From Fuscovulum sp. (GTDB lineage: Bacteria > Pseudomonadota > Alphaproteobacteria > Rhodobacterales > Rhodobacteraceae): a DNA stretch of 64,000 nt. Of this stretch, positions 26,273 through 39,850 are shown piece by piece. The position numbers were made by a program, and so were the translations under genes. Positions within the stretch are counted from its first letter, which is position 1, and the number at the start of each line of letters is the position of its first letter. The notes below the pieces were generated by a model, which saw nothing but the letters and a program-made list of their open reading frames with translations, did not search any database and was not told the origin of the DNA. Location: NCBI GenBank assembly GCA_035192965.1, contig CP136571.1, forward strand, positions 2,190,501-2,254,500. The letters run 5' to 3'.

Positions 26273-28645
26273 ATGCGGAACACGACAACGGCGTTCGAGA
26301 CGCAGGCGAAGCCGGAGATGCGTGCGCGCACCGGGGTGATGCGCCCGGCGCTGATTGCCTTTTTCCTTTCCAGCGCGGCCATTTCCGGGCCGTTCCTGAC
26401 ACCCGCTCAGGCACAAAGTTACAGCTTTTCCGGCGTGCAGGTCGAAGGCAACCAGGCCATCGAAGCTGCGACGATCATTTCTTTGGCTGGAATCGGTCGC
26501 GGCGAGACGGTGTCTGCCGCCCGTCTGAATGACGCCTATCAGGGAATCGTCAATTCCGGGCTGTTCCAATCTGTCGAACTGGTGCCGCAGGGTGGCACAC
26601 TGCTGATCCGCGTTGTCGAAAATCCGATGATCAACATCGTGAACTTTGAGGGCAATGCGCGGCTGAAGGATGAGGAACTGGCCGAGATCGCCAAGTCCAA
26701 GGGCCGCTTCGTCTATTCGCCGTCGCAGGCCGAGGAGGATGCTGCCAATATCGCCGAGGCCTATCGCCAGCGCGGCCGGATCGCCGCAACGGTGGAGCCG
26801 CGCATCATCCGCCGCGACGGCAACCGGGTGGACCTTGTGTTCGAGGTGACCGAGGGCAAGGTGGCCGAGATTGAGCGGCTGTCATTCGTCGGCAACCGGG
26901 CCTTCAGCGACCGCCGTCTGCGGCAGGTGCTGGAGACGAAGCAGGCCGGTCTGCTGCGCCAGATCATCCAGCGCGATACCTTCGTGGCCGAGCGGCTGGA
27001 ACTGGACAAGCAACTGCTGCGCGATTTCTATCTGGCGCGCGGCTATGCCGATGTGCAGGTGCTTGAGGCGACGTCGGATGTTGCGCGCGAACGCGATGCG
27101 TTCTTTGTGACCATCTCGATCCGCGAGGGCCAACAGTTCCGCATCGGGCAGGTGTCGACCATTTCCGAAGTGGAAGGGCTGGACGAGGCCGAATTCGCAG
27201 CGGTGCAGCGCATCCGTCCGGGTGAGGTGTGGTCGCCGGCACTGATCGACAACAACATCGCGCGGATGGAAAATCTGGCGCTTCGCAAGGGGTTAAACTT
27301 TGTGCGCGTCGATCCGCGGATCACGCGGGATGAACGCGGCGGCCTGCTGGACGTGGAATTCGCCATCGTGCGTGGCGAACGGATTTTCGTGGAACGGATC
27401 GACATCGAGGGCAACACCACGACGCTGGATCAGGTGGTGCGCCGCCAGTTCCGCACGGTGGAAGGTGACCCGCTGAATGCGCGCGAAATCCGCCAGTCTG
27501 CGGAACGTATCCGGACGCTGGGCTATTTCGCTGATGCGCAGGTGAATGCCGAGCCGGGCAGCAGCCCGGATCAGGTGGTGGTCAATGTCGATGTGGAAGA
27601 ACAGCCGACCGGATCGCTGAGCCTTGGCGCGAGCTATGGCGTGTCGAGCGGGATCGGGTTCAACATCGGCCTGAGCGAGCAGAATTTCCTGGGTCGCGGG
27701 CAGGCGGTTGGCGTGTCGTTGACGACTGGCACGGATGCAACCGAAGGCAGCTTCTCGTTCCGCGAACCGGCCTTCCTGGGCCGGGATGTGGCGCTGAAAT
27801 TCGCGATTTCCTATCGCGAGTCCGACAATGAAAATTCGTCCACCTATGACTCGCGCATCGGTCGGTTCTCGCCCGCGCTGGAATTCCCGGTGGGTGAGCT
27901 GAGCCGGCTGGAAGTGCGCTATACCTATCAGGACAGCAAGATCAGCAATGCCCCGGCAACGGCGTCGGACATCATCCGTCAGGACGTCAACCAAGGTGCG
28001 GTGGTGACCAGTTCGGTCGGCTATACCTATAGCTATGACAGCCGGATCAGCGGGTTGAACCCCAAGGGCGGCGTGTTGCTGCGCTTTGGCCAAGACTTTG
28101 CCGGTTTGGGCGGCGACAGCCAGTATATCCTGACCAGCGCGCTGGCCTTGGCGGAAACCAAGGTGCGGCAGGAAGAGGTGACGCTGCGCGCCATCTTTGA
28201 AGGCGGGATGATCAACAGCCTTGGTGGAACGAACAGCCGGATCACCGAACGCTTCTTCGGCAATGGCAAGATCCGCGGCTTTGAGCCGGGCGGGATCGGG
28301 CCGCGCGAACTGGGCGCGGGTACGGATAACGAGGCACTGGGCGGCAACATCTTTGCCGTCGCGCGGTTCGAGGCGGATTTCTCGCTTGGTCTGCCGGAAG
28401 AATACGGCATCACCGGCGGCTTGTTCTTTGACGTGGGGTCGGTCTGGAGTCTGGATAACGTCAACGGCGGCCTGGCCGGGGCGGATATCGTGGACGACTC
28501 GTTGAACCTGCGGTCTTCGGTCGGATTCTCGGTGTTCTGGGAAACGCCGGTCGGGCCGCTGCGTCTGAACTTTGCCAAGCCGTTGATCAAGGAAGATTAC
28601 GACGTCGAGCAGACCTTCGACCTGACGGTATCGACCAAGTTCTGA
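26273..28645 (+). CDS. bamA: Outer membrane protein assembly factor BamA
   Basis: 790 residues. A long N-terminal signal region ends at the AQA site before QSYSFSGVQVEGNQ. Five POTRA repeats follow, each with a VEGN/FVGN/IEGN-type motif (e.g. IVNFEGNARLKDEEL, LSFVGNRAFSDRRL, IDIEGNTTTLDQVV). Then comes a 16-stranded C-terminal beta-barrel with the FGNGKIRGFEPGGIGPR lid-loop segment, ending in an aromatic residue (TKF). It inserts beta-barrel proteins into the outer membrane. The skp-like gene begins 1 base inside its stop. Confidence 0.97.
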   Translation: MRNTTTAFETQAKPEMRARTGVMRPALIAFFLSSAAISGPFLTPAQAQSYSFSGVQVEGNQAIEAATIISLAGIGRGETVSAARLNDAYQGIVNSGLFQSVELVPQGGTLLIRVVENPMINIVNFEGNARLKDEELAEIAKSKGRFVYSPSQAEEDAANIAEAYRQRGRIAATVEPRIIRRDGNRVDLVFEVTEGKVAEIERLSFVGNRAFSDRRLRQVLETKQAGLLRQIIQRDTFVAERLELDKQLLRDFYLARGYADVQVLEATSDVARERDAFFVTISIREGQQFRIGQVSTISEVEGLDEAEFAAVQRIRPGEVWSPALIDNNIARMENLALRKGLNFVRVDPRITRDERGGLLDVEFAIVRGERIFVERIDIEGNTTTLDQVVRRQFRTVEGDPLNAREIRQSAERIRTLGYFADAQVNAEPGSSPDQVVVNVDVEEQPTGSLSLGASYGVSSGIGFNIGLSEQNFLGRGQAVGVSLTTGTDATEGSFSFREPAFLGRDVALKFAISYRESDNENSSTYDSRIGRFSPALEFPVGELSRLEVRYTYQDSKISNAPATASDIIRQDVNQGAVVTSSVGYTYSYDSRISGLNPKGGVLLRFGQDFAGLGGDSQYILTSALALAETKVRQEEVTLRAIFEGGMINSLGGTNSRITERFFGNGKIRGFEPGGIGPRELGAGTDNEALGGNIFAVARFEADFSLGLPEEYGITGGLFFDVGSVWSLDNVNGGLAGADIVDDSLNLRSSVGFSVFWETPVGPLRLNFAKPLIKEDYDVEQTFDLTVSTKF

Positions 28646-29262
28646 TGCTGCGCGCGGGCGCAAAGACGGTGCTGGTGACGGCGCTGCTGGCGCTGTGCGG
28701 TCCTGTTGCGGTGCCTGCGCAAGCGCAGGAGTCCGACGGGTTGCGCGCGCCGGTGCTGATGCTGGATCGCAACCGGCTGTTCACCGAGTCCGCATTTGGC
28801 AAGGCAGCGGAGGCCCGGTTTCAGGCCGACAGCAAGGCCTTGATTGCCGAGAACCTTGCGCTTGAACGCGCGCTGGAAGCCGAAGAGCGCAGCCTGACGG
28901 ACCAGCGGGCCACGCTGGATGCCGAGGCGTTTCAGGCGCTGGCCACGGCCTTTGACGAAAAGACTGAAGCCATCCGCGCCGCGCAGGACGCAAAGTCGCG
29001 TGCCATCACCACCAAGCGCGAGGAGGACCGCCAGCGGTTCCTGCAGGCGGCGGTGCCCGTGCTGGGCGAGTTGATGCAGGAAAGCGGGGCGGTTGCCATT
29101 TTTGACAAGGATACGGTGATCCTGTCACTGCGCGGTGTGGATATCACCGACGAAGCGATCCCGCTGATTGATGCCGCCCTTGGGGACGGATCGACGCTGC
29201 CCGAAGCCCCCGCACCGGAAGCGGCGCCGGACGGTGCCGATGGCGCGGCCACCGCCCCCTGA
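28645..29262 (+). CDS. Skp/OmpH-family periplasmic chaperone
   Basis: A 205-residue protein with a signal peptide (cleavage likely after PAQAQ, about residue 28). A central long coiled coil (residues ~55-135, rich in Ala, Glu, Arg, Gln) forms the gripping tentacle, and a C-terminal return strand includes [19 protein letters not shown]. It prevents aggregation of outer-membrane proteins on the way to BamA. The tail after about residue 180 is proline/alanine-rich and poorly conserved. TGATG overlap with bamA implies coupling. Confidence 0.88.
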   Translation: MLRAGAKTVLVTALLALCGPVAVPAQAQESDGLRAPVLMLDRNRLFTESAFGKAAEARFQADSKALIAENLALERALEAEERSLTDQRATLDAEAFQALATAFDEKTEAIRAAQDAKSRAITTKREEDRQRFLQAAVPVLGELMQESGAVAIFDKDTVILSLRGVDITDEAIPLIDAALGDGSTLPEAPAPEAAPDGADGAATAP

Positions 29263-29342
29263 TCCGGGGGCGCTTGTTTCGGCCTTTTCAAGTTGCTAGT
29301 CACGAACGGGTGTCCTGTTTGGCACCCGTGAAGGAGAACCAG

Positions 29343-29804
29343 ATGACCGACAGTCCCGTCACCTCTGCCGACCTCGCCTTGATCCAGCGGATTATTCCGC
29401 ATCGCTATCCGTTCCTGCTGGTCGATAAGGTGCGCGACATCGTCGTTCCCGAAAGCTGTGTCGGCATCAAGAATGTGACGATCAACGAGCCGCAGTTCAC
29501 CGGGCATTTTCCCGGCATGCCGATCTTTCCCGGCGTGATGATCATCGAGGCGATGGCCCAGACCAGCGGGATTCTGGTGGGCTTGTCGATGGATCTGGTC
29601 GACAAGAATGCGAATGTGTTCTTCATGGGTGTGGATGGCGTGAAGTTCCGCCGCAAGGTGGTGCCGGGGGATGTGCTGGAACTGCATGTCCGGGCCGTCC
29701 GGGGCGGGGGGCGCGTGTGGAAATTCGAAGGCCGCGCGATGGTTGAGGGGGAGCTGGCCTGCGAGGCCACCTTCATGGCCATGTTTGACGTGCCGAAGGC
29801 GTGA
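29343..29804 (+). CDS. fabZ: 3-hydroxyacyl-ACP dehydratase FabZ
   Basis: Dehydrates 3-hydroxyacyl-ACP in type II fatty acid synthesis. 153-residue hot-dog fold protein with [17 protein letters not shown], the catalytic His in [19 protein letters not shown] and Glu in [12 protein letters not shown]. The ATG at 29343 follows AAGGAGA. A small hairpin (ACGGGTG/CACCCGT, 29306-29329) lies just before the ribosome binding site. First of the fabZ-lpxA-lpxI-lpxB lipid A block. Confidence 0.97.
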   Translation: MTDSPVTSADLALIQRIIPHRYPFLLVDKVRDIVVPESCVGIKNVTINEPQFTGHFPGMPIFPGVMIIEAMAQTSGILVGLSMDLVDKNANVFFMGVDGVKFRRKVVPGDVLELHVRAVRGGGRVWKFEGRAMVEGELACEATFMAMFDVPKA

Positions 29805-29809
29805 CAGAT

Positions 29810-30607
29810 ATGACCGTTCACCCCGAGGCGCGCGTCCATCCGTCGAGTGTTGTGGAACCCGGAGCGGTGATCGGCGCGGGCTGCGAGATCGGGCCGTTCT
29901 GCGTGATCGGGGCCGAGGTTGTGCTGCATGACCGCGTGGTGGTGAAGAGCCATGCCGTCGTGACGGGGCGCACGGAGATCGGGTCCGAGACCGTGATCTT
30001 TCCTTTTGCCACCGTGGGCGAGGTGCCGCAGGACCTGAAATACAAGGGCGAGAAGTCGCGGCTTGTCGTCGGCGAACGCTGCCGCATCCGCGAAGGCGCG
30101 ACGCTTAACCTGGGAACCGAGGGTGGCGGCGGTGTCACGCGGGTGGGCGATGACGTTCTGATCATGACCGGCGCGCATGTGGGCCATGACGCCCAGATCG
30201 GCAACCGTGTGATTCTGGTGAACAACGTGGCCATCGCCGGGCATTGTGTGCTGGGCGATGATGTGATCGTGGGCGGTCTGTCGGGCGTGCATCAATTTGT
30301 GCGGATCGGGCAGGGGGCCATCATCGGCGCAGTGACGATGGTGACGAATGACGTGATCCCCTATGGCCTTGTGCAGGCCCCGCGGGGCGAGTTGGACGGG
30401 CTGAACCTTGTGGGCCTCAAGCGCCGGGGGGTGGAGCGGGGCGAAATCACCGCGCTGCGCGCCGCCTATCAGATGCTGGCACAGGGCGAGGGGACGTTTC
30501 TGGACCGGGCGCGGCGTCTGGGCGAAGAGACGGACAGCGTGCATGTGCGCGAGGTGACGGATTTCATTCTGTCGGCCTCGGACCGGTCTTTCCTGACGCC
30601 GAAATGA
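29810..30607 (+). CDS. lpxA: UDP-N-acetylglucosamine O-acyltransferase
   Basis: First enzyme of lipid A synthesis, adding a 3-hydroxyacyl chain from ACP. 265 residues of left-handed beta-helix hexapeptide repeats (HPEARVHPSSVVEPGAVIGAGCEIGPF) with catalytic His in NVAIAGHCVLGDD and a helical C-terminus. The ATG at 29810 is preferred (GAAGG 10 bases upstream); a GTG at 29801 overlapping the fabZ stop is an alternative. The stop overlaps lpxI by 4 bases. Confidence 0.95.
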   Translation: MTVHPEARVHPSSVVEPGAVIGAGCEIGPFCVIGAEVVLHDRVVVKSHAVVTGRTEIGSETVIFPFATVGEVPQDLKYKGEKSRLVVGERCRIREGATLNLGTEGGGGVTRVGDDVLIMTGAHVGHDAQIGNRVILVNNVAIAGHCVLGDDVIVGGLSGVHQFVRIGQGAIIGAVTMVTNDVIPYGLVQAPRGELDGLNLVGLKRRGVERGEITALRAAYQMLAQGEGTFLDRARRLGEETDSVHVREVTDFILSASDRSFLTPK

Positions 30608-31410
30608 CGCGGACGGCGATCATTGCGGGGCGCGGGGCGCTGCCTGCGGCGCTGGTGGCGGCGTTGCAGGAACGGCCCTTTGTGGCGGCGCTGGAAGGGT
30701 TCAACCCTGCCGGTCTGGTTCCCGATTTGGCGTTCCGCGTTGAGAGGTTGGTGCCCTTCCTGCGGCGGCTGGAGGATGAGGGGGTGGCCCGCGTCTGTTT
30801 TGCAGGCGCGGTAGAGCGGCCCCGGTTGGATCCGGCGCTGTTCGATCCCGATACCGCGACCATGGTGCCGCGCCTGTTGCAGGCCATGGCGCAGGGCGAT
30901 GATGCCACGCTGCGCGAAGTGCTGGCGATCTTTGAAGAGGCAGGGTTCGCGTTGGCGGGCGTGCCGGAGATTGCGCCGGATCTGGTGCCGGAGGCGGGCG
31001 TTTTGGCCGGGCAGGTGACGGACCGGGATCAGGCGGATGCCAAACGCGCAGCGGCCATCGTGGCGGCGCTGGGGGCGGTGGATGTGGGGCAGGGCGCGGT
31101 GGTGCAGCAGGGGCTGTGCTTGGGCGTAGAGGCGCTGCCCGGAACGGATGTGATGCTGGCGGGGGTGGCGGCTTTGCCGCCTGCGCTGCGACCTGCGGGC
31201 GCGCGGGGGCTGTTCTACAAGGCCCCCAAGCCGGGGCAGGACCGCCGCATCGACCTGCCGGCGCTGGGGCCGGAGACGGTGCGCCGGGTGGCCGAGGCGG
31301 GGCTGGGCGGCATCGCGTTCGAGGCGGGCGGGGTGATCTGCCTGAACGTGCCGGAAATGATTGCCGAGGCCAAGGCGCGCGGCCTGTTCTTGTGGGCGCG
31401 GGAGGCATGA
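30604..31410 (+). CDS. lpxI: UDP-2,3-diacylglucosamine pyrophosphatase LpxI
   Basis: Hydrolyses UDP-2,3-diacylglucosamine to lipid X; LpxI replaces LpxH in alphaproteobacteria. 268 residues (formerly the DUF1009 family): N-terminal AIIAGRGALPAALVAAL, central DAKRAAAIVAALGAVDVGQGAVVQQGLCLGVEA split over two conserved blocks, then PKPGQDRRIDLPALG. ATGA overlaps on both sides tie it to lpxA and lpxB, and its location between them confirms the role. Confidence 0.93.
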   Translation: MTRTAIIAGRGALPAALVAALQERPFVAALEGFNPAGLVPDLAFRVERLVPFLRRLEDEGVARVCFAGAVERPRLDPALFDPDTATMVPRLLQAMAQGDDATLREVLAIFEEAGFALAGVPEIAPDLVPEAGVLAGQVTDRDQADAKRAAAIVAALGAVDVGQGAVVQQGLCLGVEALPGTDVMLAGVAALPPALRPAGARGLFYKAPKPGQDRRIDLPALGPETVRRVAEAGLGGIAFEAGGVICLNVPEMIAEAKARGLFLWAREA

Positions 31411-32522
31411 AGATCTTCCTCGTCGCGGGCGAGCCTTCGGGCGACCGTCTGGGCGCGGCGCTGATGGCGGGATTGCAGCAATTGTCGCCGGGGGCGGAGT
31501 TTGCCGGCGTCGCTGGGCCCTTGATGCAGGCGCAGGGGATGGCGTCGCTGTTTCCAATGGATGAATTGTCGGTCATGGGCATTGCTGAGGTGCTGCCCAA
31601 ATACCTGCATCTGAAACGGCGCATCCGTGAGGTTGCAGAGGCCGTGATTGCCAGTGATGCGGCGGCGCTGGTCACCATCGATTCCCCCGATTTTGGGCTG
31701 CGGGTGGCGGCCTTGGTCAAAGCCGCGCGTCCCGCGCTGCGGACGATCCATTATGTGGCACCGTCTGTCTGGGCCTGGCGGCCGGGGCGGGCGGCCAAGA
31801 TGGCGCGCCATGTCGATCACGTGCTGGCGCTGTTGCCGTTCGAGCCGCCCTATATGACAGCGGCGGGCATGACCTGCGATTTCGTGGGGCATCCTGTGGT
31901 GGCCGAGACGCTGGCCTCCGACACGGAGCGTGCCGCCTTTGCGGGAGAGGGGCCATTGGTTCTGGCCCTACCCGGTTCGCGCCGGGGCGAGGTGGCGCGG
32001 ATCGCGCCCGTGCTGGGCGAGGTGGTAGCGCGGTTGGCCGCCCGCCATCCGGGCCTGCGCGTGGCGCTGCCCACGGTGCCGGGGGTGGCCGGGCTGGTGC
32101 GTGAAGTGACGGCGGGGTGGGCCGTGCAGCCGCAGATCATCGAGGAGGCGGGTCTGAAGCGCGGGGCCTTTGCCACGGCGGATGTGGCGATTGCCGCGTC
32201 GGGCACGGTGTCGCTGGAACTGGCGGCCAATGGCTGCCCGATGGTGATTGCCTATGACATGCACCCGCTGACCCTGTGGCTGATGCGGCGGGCGGCGCTG
32301 ATTGACACGGTAACGCTGGTCAATCTGGTGTCTGAGACACGGGTGGTGCCGGAATTCATCGGAGACCGTTGCCGCGCCGATCTGATTGTTCCGGCAGTGG
32401 AAGCGGTGCTGGCCGATCCATCAGCGCAGGATGCTGCGATGCGGGTGACGATGGAACTGTTGGGCAAAGGCGGTGAGCCGCCCGGGCTTCGGGCGGCGCG
32501 GTCGGTGTTGGCGGCGTTGTGA
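31407..32522 (+). CDS. lpxB: Lipid-A-disaccharide synthase
   Basis: GT19 glycosyltransferase joining lipid X and UDP-diacylglucosamine. 371 residues: N-terminal FLVAGEPSGDRLGAAL, IDSPDFGLRVA, HYVAPSVWAWRPGRA, LALPGSRRGEV and the C-terminal ASGTVSLELAANGCPMVIAY. The ATG at 31407 overlaps the lpxI stop, with GGAGG just ahead. Last gene of the envelope cluster; a hairpin array follows. Confidence 0.96.
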   Translation: MKIFLVAGEPSGDRLGAALMAGLQQLSPGAEFAGVAGPLMQAQGMASLFPMDELSVMGIAEVLPKYLHLKRRIREVAEAVIASDAAALVTIDSPDFGLRVAALVKAARPALRTIHYVAPSVWAWRPGRAAKMARHVDHVLALLPFEPPYMTAAGMTCDFVGHPVVAETLASDTERAAFAGEGPLVLALPGSRRGEVARIAPVLGEVVARLAARHPGLRVALPTVPGVAGLVREVTAGWAVQPQIIEEAGLKRGAFATADVAIAASGTVSLELAANGCPMVIAYDMHPLTLWLMRRAALIDTVTLVNLVSETRVVPEFIGDRCRADLIVPAVEAVLADPSAQDAAMRVTMELLGKGGEPPGLRAARSVLAAL

Positions 32523-32536
32523 ACTGCACCTGCCAC

Positions 32537-32639
32537 GCGCCAAGATTTTTCGGGAAAAATCTTGGCGCAAACAACACCAGAATTTTTCAGGAAAAATTCC
32601 GGTGCGGTACGGCTTGAAACTTTTCAGTGAAAAGTTTCA
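32537..32639. repeat. Three U/A-rich hairpins between convergent lpxB and mnmA
   Basis: 32537-32568: 14-bp perfect stem, loop CGGG. 32580-32599: GAATTTTTC/GAAAAATTC with loop AG. 32615-32639: 12-bp perfect stem around a single G that includes the mnmA stop codon in its arm. All share a TTTTC...GAAAA centre and probably act as bidirectional terminators or 3'-end protectors. Confidence 0.75.
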
Positions 32640-33782
32640 GGCCTGGCGGCCTTTCCAGATCCAGCCGCCGCCAAAGACGCGGGTGCCTTCGGGTGCGTAG
32701 AAGACGCAGGCCTGGCCCGGGCTGACGCCGTCTTCGGGGGCCAGCAATTCCACCTCGGCCTCCGTCTCGGACAGGGGCCGGATCACCGCCGGGCGCGGTG
32801 GGCGGGTCGAGCGGACCTTGACGTTCAGGTGCCATTCCGGGCGGCTGGTCAGGGGCGCATCGCCCAGCCAGTTGATTTCGCGCAGCGGGATGGTGCGGGT
32901 GGACAGCGCCTCTTTCGGGCCGACGATCACGCGGCGGCTGACGGGATCAAGCCGGACCACATAAAGCGGGTCTTCCAGTCCGCCGATGCCCAGCCCCTTG
33001 CGTTGGCCGATCGTGTAGTGGATCACGCCGCGATGCTGGCCCAGGATGTTGCCGGCCAGATCGACAATCTCGCCCGGATCAGCCGCGCCGGGGCGCAGTT
33101 TTTCAATCACGGCGGCGTAGTTGCCGTTGGGGACAAAGCAAATGTCCTGGCTGTCGGGCTTGTCGGCGACGGGCAGGCCGTAACGGGCGGCAAGCGCGCG
33201 CGTTTCCGCCTTGGAGGCCAGATGGCCAAGCGGGAAGCGCAGGTAGGAGAGTTGTTCCGACGTGGTGGAAAAGAGGAAATAGCTTTGATCGCGGTTCGGA
33301 TCGGTGGCCATGTGAAGTTCCGGCCCGCGCGCGCCCATCATGCGTTGGATGTAATGGCCTGTTGCCATGCAGTCGGCATCCAGATCCTTGGCGGTGGCCA
33401 GCAGATCCTTGAACTTTACCCGTTCGTTGCAGCGGATGCAGGGAACAGGGGTGGCACCCGCCAGATAGGCATCGGCGAATTCTTCGATGACCGCCTCGCG
33501 GAAGGTGTTTTCATAATCGAGCACGTAATGCGGAAAGCCCATGGTTTCGGCCACGCGGCGGGCATCGTGGATATCGCGTCCCGCGCAACAGGCCCCCTTT
33601 TTGGCCAGCGCCGCGCCGTGATCGTACAACTGCAGGGTGACCCCCACGACATCATAGCCCTCTTCCGCCAGCATCGCGGCCACGACCGAGGAATCGACGC
33701 CACCCGACATGGCGACAACCACGCGGGTGTCGGCGGGGGCCTTGGGCAGGCCCAGGGAATTGAGCGGTTGATCAAGCGGCAT
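32637..33782 (-). CDS. mnmA: tRNA-specific 2-thiouridylase
   Basis: Adds sulfur to U34 of tRNA Glu, Gln and Lys. 381 residues: PP-loop [17 protein letters not shown], the catalytic cysteine pair in [12 protein letters not shown] (first) and DSQDICFV (second), the TGHYI motif and the C-terminal beta domain. Start ATG at 33782. The stop codon is embedded in a 3' hairpin. It is monocistronic by layout. Confidence 0.96.
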   Translation of the reverse strand: MPLDQPLNSLGLPKAPADTRVVVAMSGGVDSSVVAAMLAEEGYDVVGVTLQLYDHGAALAKKGACCAGRDIHDARRVAETMGFPHYVLDYENTFREAVIEEFADAYLAGATPVPCIRCNERVKFKDLLATAKDLDADCMATGHYIQRMMGARGPELHMATDPNRDQSYFLFSTTSEQLSYLRFPLGHLASKAETRALAARYGLPVADKPDSQDICFVPNGNYAAVIEKLRPGAADPGEIVDLAGNILGQHRGVIHYTIGQRKGLGIGGLEDPLYVVRLDPVSRRVIVGPKEALSTRTIPLREINWLGDAPLTSRPEWHLNVKVRSTRPPRPAVIRPLSETEAEVELLAPEDGVSPGQACVFYAPEGTRVFGGGWIWKGRQA

Positions 33783-33920
33783 CGGACTAGCTTTCGAGGG
33801 CGGGAAGCCGTTGCATTACAGGAAAAGGGGGCCGGGCCACAAGGGCCTGCGCCTCGGCGGGCGTTCAGCAAGGATTAAGGAACTGGCGCGATAGTGCGGG
33901 CTAAACAAAGGAGGCTTGCC

Positions 33921-34199
33921 ATGTATATCAAGCGTGTTTCTGGCCCGCGCCATGTGACGCTGCCGGATGGAACCATCCTGACCCGGGCCGATCTGCCGCC
34001 CGCCGACACCCGCCGTTGGGTGGCGCGGCGCAAGGCGGTGGTGGTGCAGGCGGTTGCCCATGGATTGCTGGCCCGGGATGAGGCACTGGAACGATATGAC
34101 CTGACGGATGAGGAGTTCGGTCTGTGGGAAACCGCCATCCGCAGCCATGGTGAGGCTGCCCTTCGGGTGACGAAGATCCAGCAATATCGTCAATTTTAA
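33921..34199 (+). CDS. sciP: SciP-type CtrA inhibitor (DUF1153)
   Basis: A 92-residue DUF1153 protein, the family of Caulobacter SciP, a small helix-turn-helix protein that restrains CtrA-dependent transcription. MYIKRVSGPRHVTLPDG opens the protein and a helix-turn-helix follows (RRKAVVVQAVAHGLLARDEALERYDLTDEEF). AAAGGAGG lies 7 bases ahead of the ATG at 33921. The next gene downstream is ctrA itself, which strengthens the assignment. Confidence 0.88.
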   Translation: MYIKRVSGPRHVTLPDGTILTRADLPPADTRRWVARRKAVVVQAVAHGLLARDEALERYDLTDEEFGLWETAIRSHGEAALRVTKIQQYRQF

Positions 34200-34287
34200 G
34201 TTGTCTTTCTTTCAAATGCTGGCATAGTAATATTTGTTTAATGAGTGGTCTGCAAAGTCGTTCTTATGCGACCTTACGGAGTGTAAA

Positions 34288-35007
34288 ATGCGAGTACTTC
34301 TGGTTGAAGACGATCCCGCGACGTCGCGGAGCATCGAGTTGATGCTGACACATGCCAATCTGAACGTCTATTGCACCGATCTGGGCGAAGACGGGATCGA
34401 TCTGGCGAAACTTTACGATTATGACCTGATCCTGCTGGACCTGAACCTTCCTGACATGAGCGGGCATGAGGTTCTGCGCCAGCTGCGCCTTGCAAGGATC
34501 GAGACACCGATCCTGATCCTGTCCGGGTCCGACGACACGGATAACAAGATCCGCGGCTTTGGCTTTGGCGCGGATGACTACATGACCAAACCCTTCCATC
34601 GTGAGGAATTGATCGCGCGGATTCACGCGATCATCCGCCGGTCCAAGGGGCATTCGCAATCCATCATCCGCACCGGTCAGGTGAATGTGAATCTGGATGC
34701 GAAATCGGTCGATGTGGGGGGCAAGAGCGTGCATCTGACGGGAAAGGAGTATCAGATTCTGGAACTCCTTTCCCTGCGCAAAGGCACGACGCTGACCAAG
34801 GAAATGTTCCTCAACCATCTGTACGGCGGGATGGATGAGCCGGAACTGAAGATCATCGACGTCTTCATCTGCAAGCTGCGCAAGAAGCTGGCCGAGGCGA
34901 CGGGGGGTGACAATTACATCGAAACCGTCTGGGGGCGCGGCTATGTGATGCGCGATCCTGTGCCGGAAGTGGCGCATCGCCGCGTGTCCATCGCGGCGGC
35001 AAGCTGA
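34288..35007 (+). CDS. ctrA: Cell-cycle/motility response regulator CtrA
   Basis: An OmpR-family response regulator of 239 residues. Receiver domain: acidic pocket VEDD at residues 6-9, phosphoacceptor Asp51 in [15 protein letters not shown], and the TKPFH lysine. The winged helix includes [20 protein letters not shown] and [11 protein letters not shown]. The sequence matches alphaproteobacterial CtrA closely. Start ATG at 34288. In Rhodobacterales it governs motility, gene-transfer-agent genes and differentiation rather than being essential. The 88-base leader is AT-rich, and I saw no GANTC methylation site in it. Confidence 0.95.
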   Translation: MRVLLVEDDPATSRSIELMLTHANLNVYCTDLGEDGIDLAKLYDYDLILLDLNLPDMSGHEVLRQLRLARIETPILILSGSDDTDNKIRGFGFGADDYMTKPFHREELIARIHAIIRRSKGHSQSIIRTGQVNVNLDAKSVDVGGKSVHLTGKEYQILELLSLRKGTTLTKEMFLNHLYGGMDEPELKIIDVFICKLRKKLAEATGGDNYIETVWGRGYVMRDPVPEVAHRRVSIAAAS

Positions 35008-35015
35008 ACGGCTGA

Positions 35016-39415
<4,400 letters not shown>

Positions 39416-39510
39416 GGGCCTTCTTCCCCGAAATCGGCTTGCCGAACTTACGGCCCTGCCACACTTCCAGCACGTCTGAGGGTGGGCGTGTTCCCCCTAT
39501 GATCTCAAAT

Positions 39511-39525
39511 GTTCTTAAAAAGTTC
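39511..39525 (+). promoter_or_regulatory. LexA (SOS) box
   Basis: GTTC-TTAAAAA-GTTC, a perfect match to the alphaproteobacterial LexA consensus GTTC-N7-GTTC, 56 bases before the small gene at 39581. A second, one-mismatch site in the opposite sense (GAAC-N7-CAAC) lies at 39549-39563. Double operators are common at tightly repressed SOS genes. Confidence 0.7.
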
Positions 39526-39580
39526 TTTACAGGCCCGCCGGAATATGAGAACAAATGAGCAACGAAGCATGGAGGTGACG

Positions 39581-39703
39581 ATGTTGACCGAAATCAAGGA
39601 TATTCTGGCCCGTTCGCGCGCCACGTTGGTGGAAGACACGATTGGTGTCGTGTCGTTGTTCACCCTGCTTTTTGCCTGCCTGCACCTGTTCGGCACGGCC
39701 TGA
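39581..39703 (+). CDS. SOS-type small membrane protein (40 residues)
   Basis: A 40-residue protein starting at the ATG at 39581 with GGAGGTGACG directly ahead. The N-terminal amphipathic part (MLTEIKDILARSRATLVED) is followed by one membrane helix (TIGVVSLFTLLFACLHLFG). One perfect and one near-perfect LexA box lie upstream, and a terminator follows about 100 bases after the stop, so this is a free-standing SOS-regulated unit. By analogy with Caulobacter SidA, a small SOS-induced membrane division inhibitor, a checkpoint role is possible, but no sequence kinship is claimed. Confidence 0.65.
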   Translation: MLTEIKDILARSRATLVEDTIGVVSLFTLLFACLHLFGTA

Positions 39704-39802
39704 CGTTTTCTGCCTGCGCTCCGTTTCCCGGCCGTGCCTGTCCCCAAGCGGCACGCGGATGACAGCCCTGCCATTCGCCACCGGAACGAAACGCCACTGC
39801 CG

Positions 39803-39832
39803 CCGCCGTCGCAAGACGTGCGGCGGTTTTTT
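39803..39832 (+). terminator. Intrinsic terminator
   Basis: CCGCCG (39803-39808) pairs with CGGCGG (39821-39826), followed by six T on the plus strand. Ends the small SOS gene transcript before the convergent Fe-S scaffold gene. Confidence 0.75.
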
Positions 39833-39850
39833 CATTCTTGGGGAAAAGCG

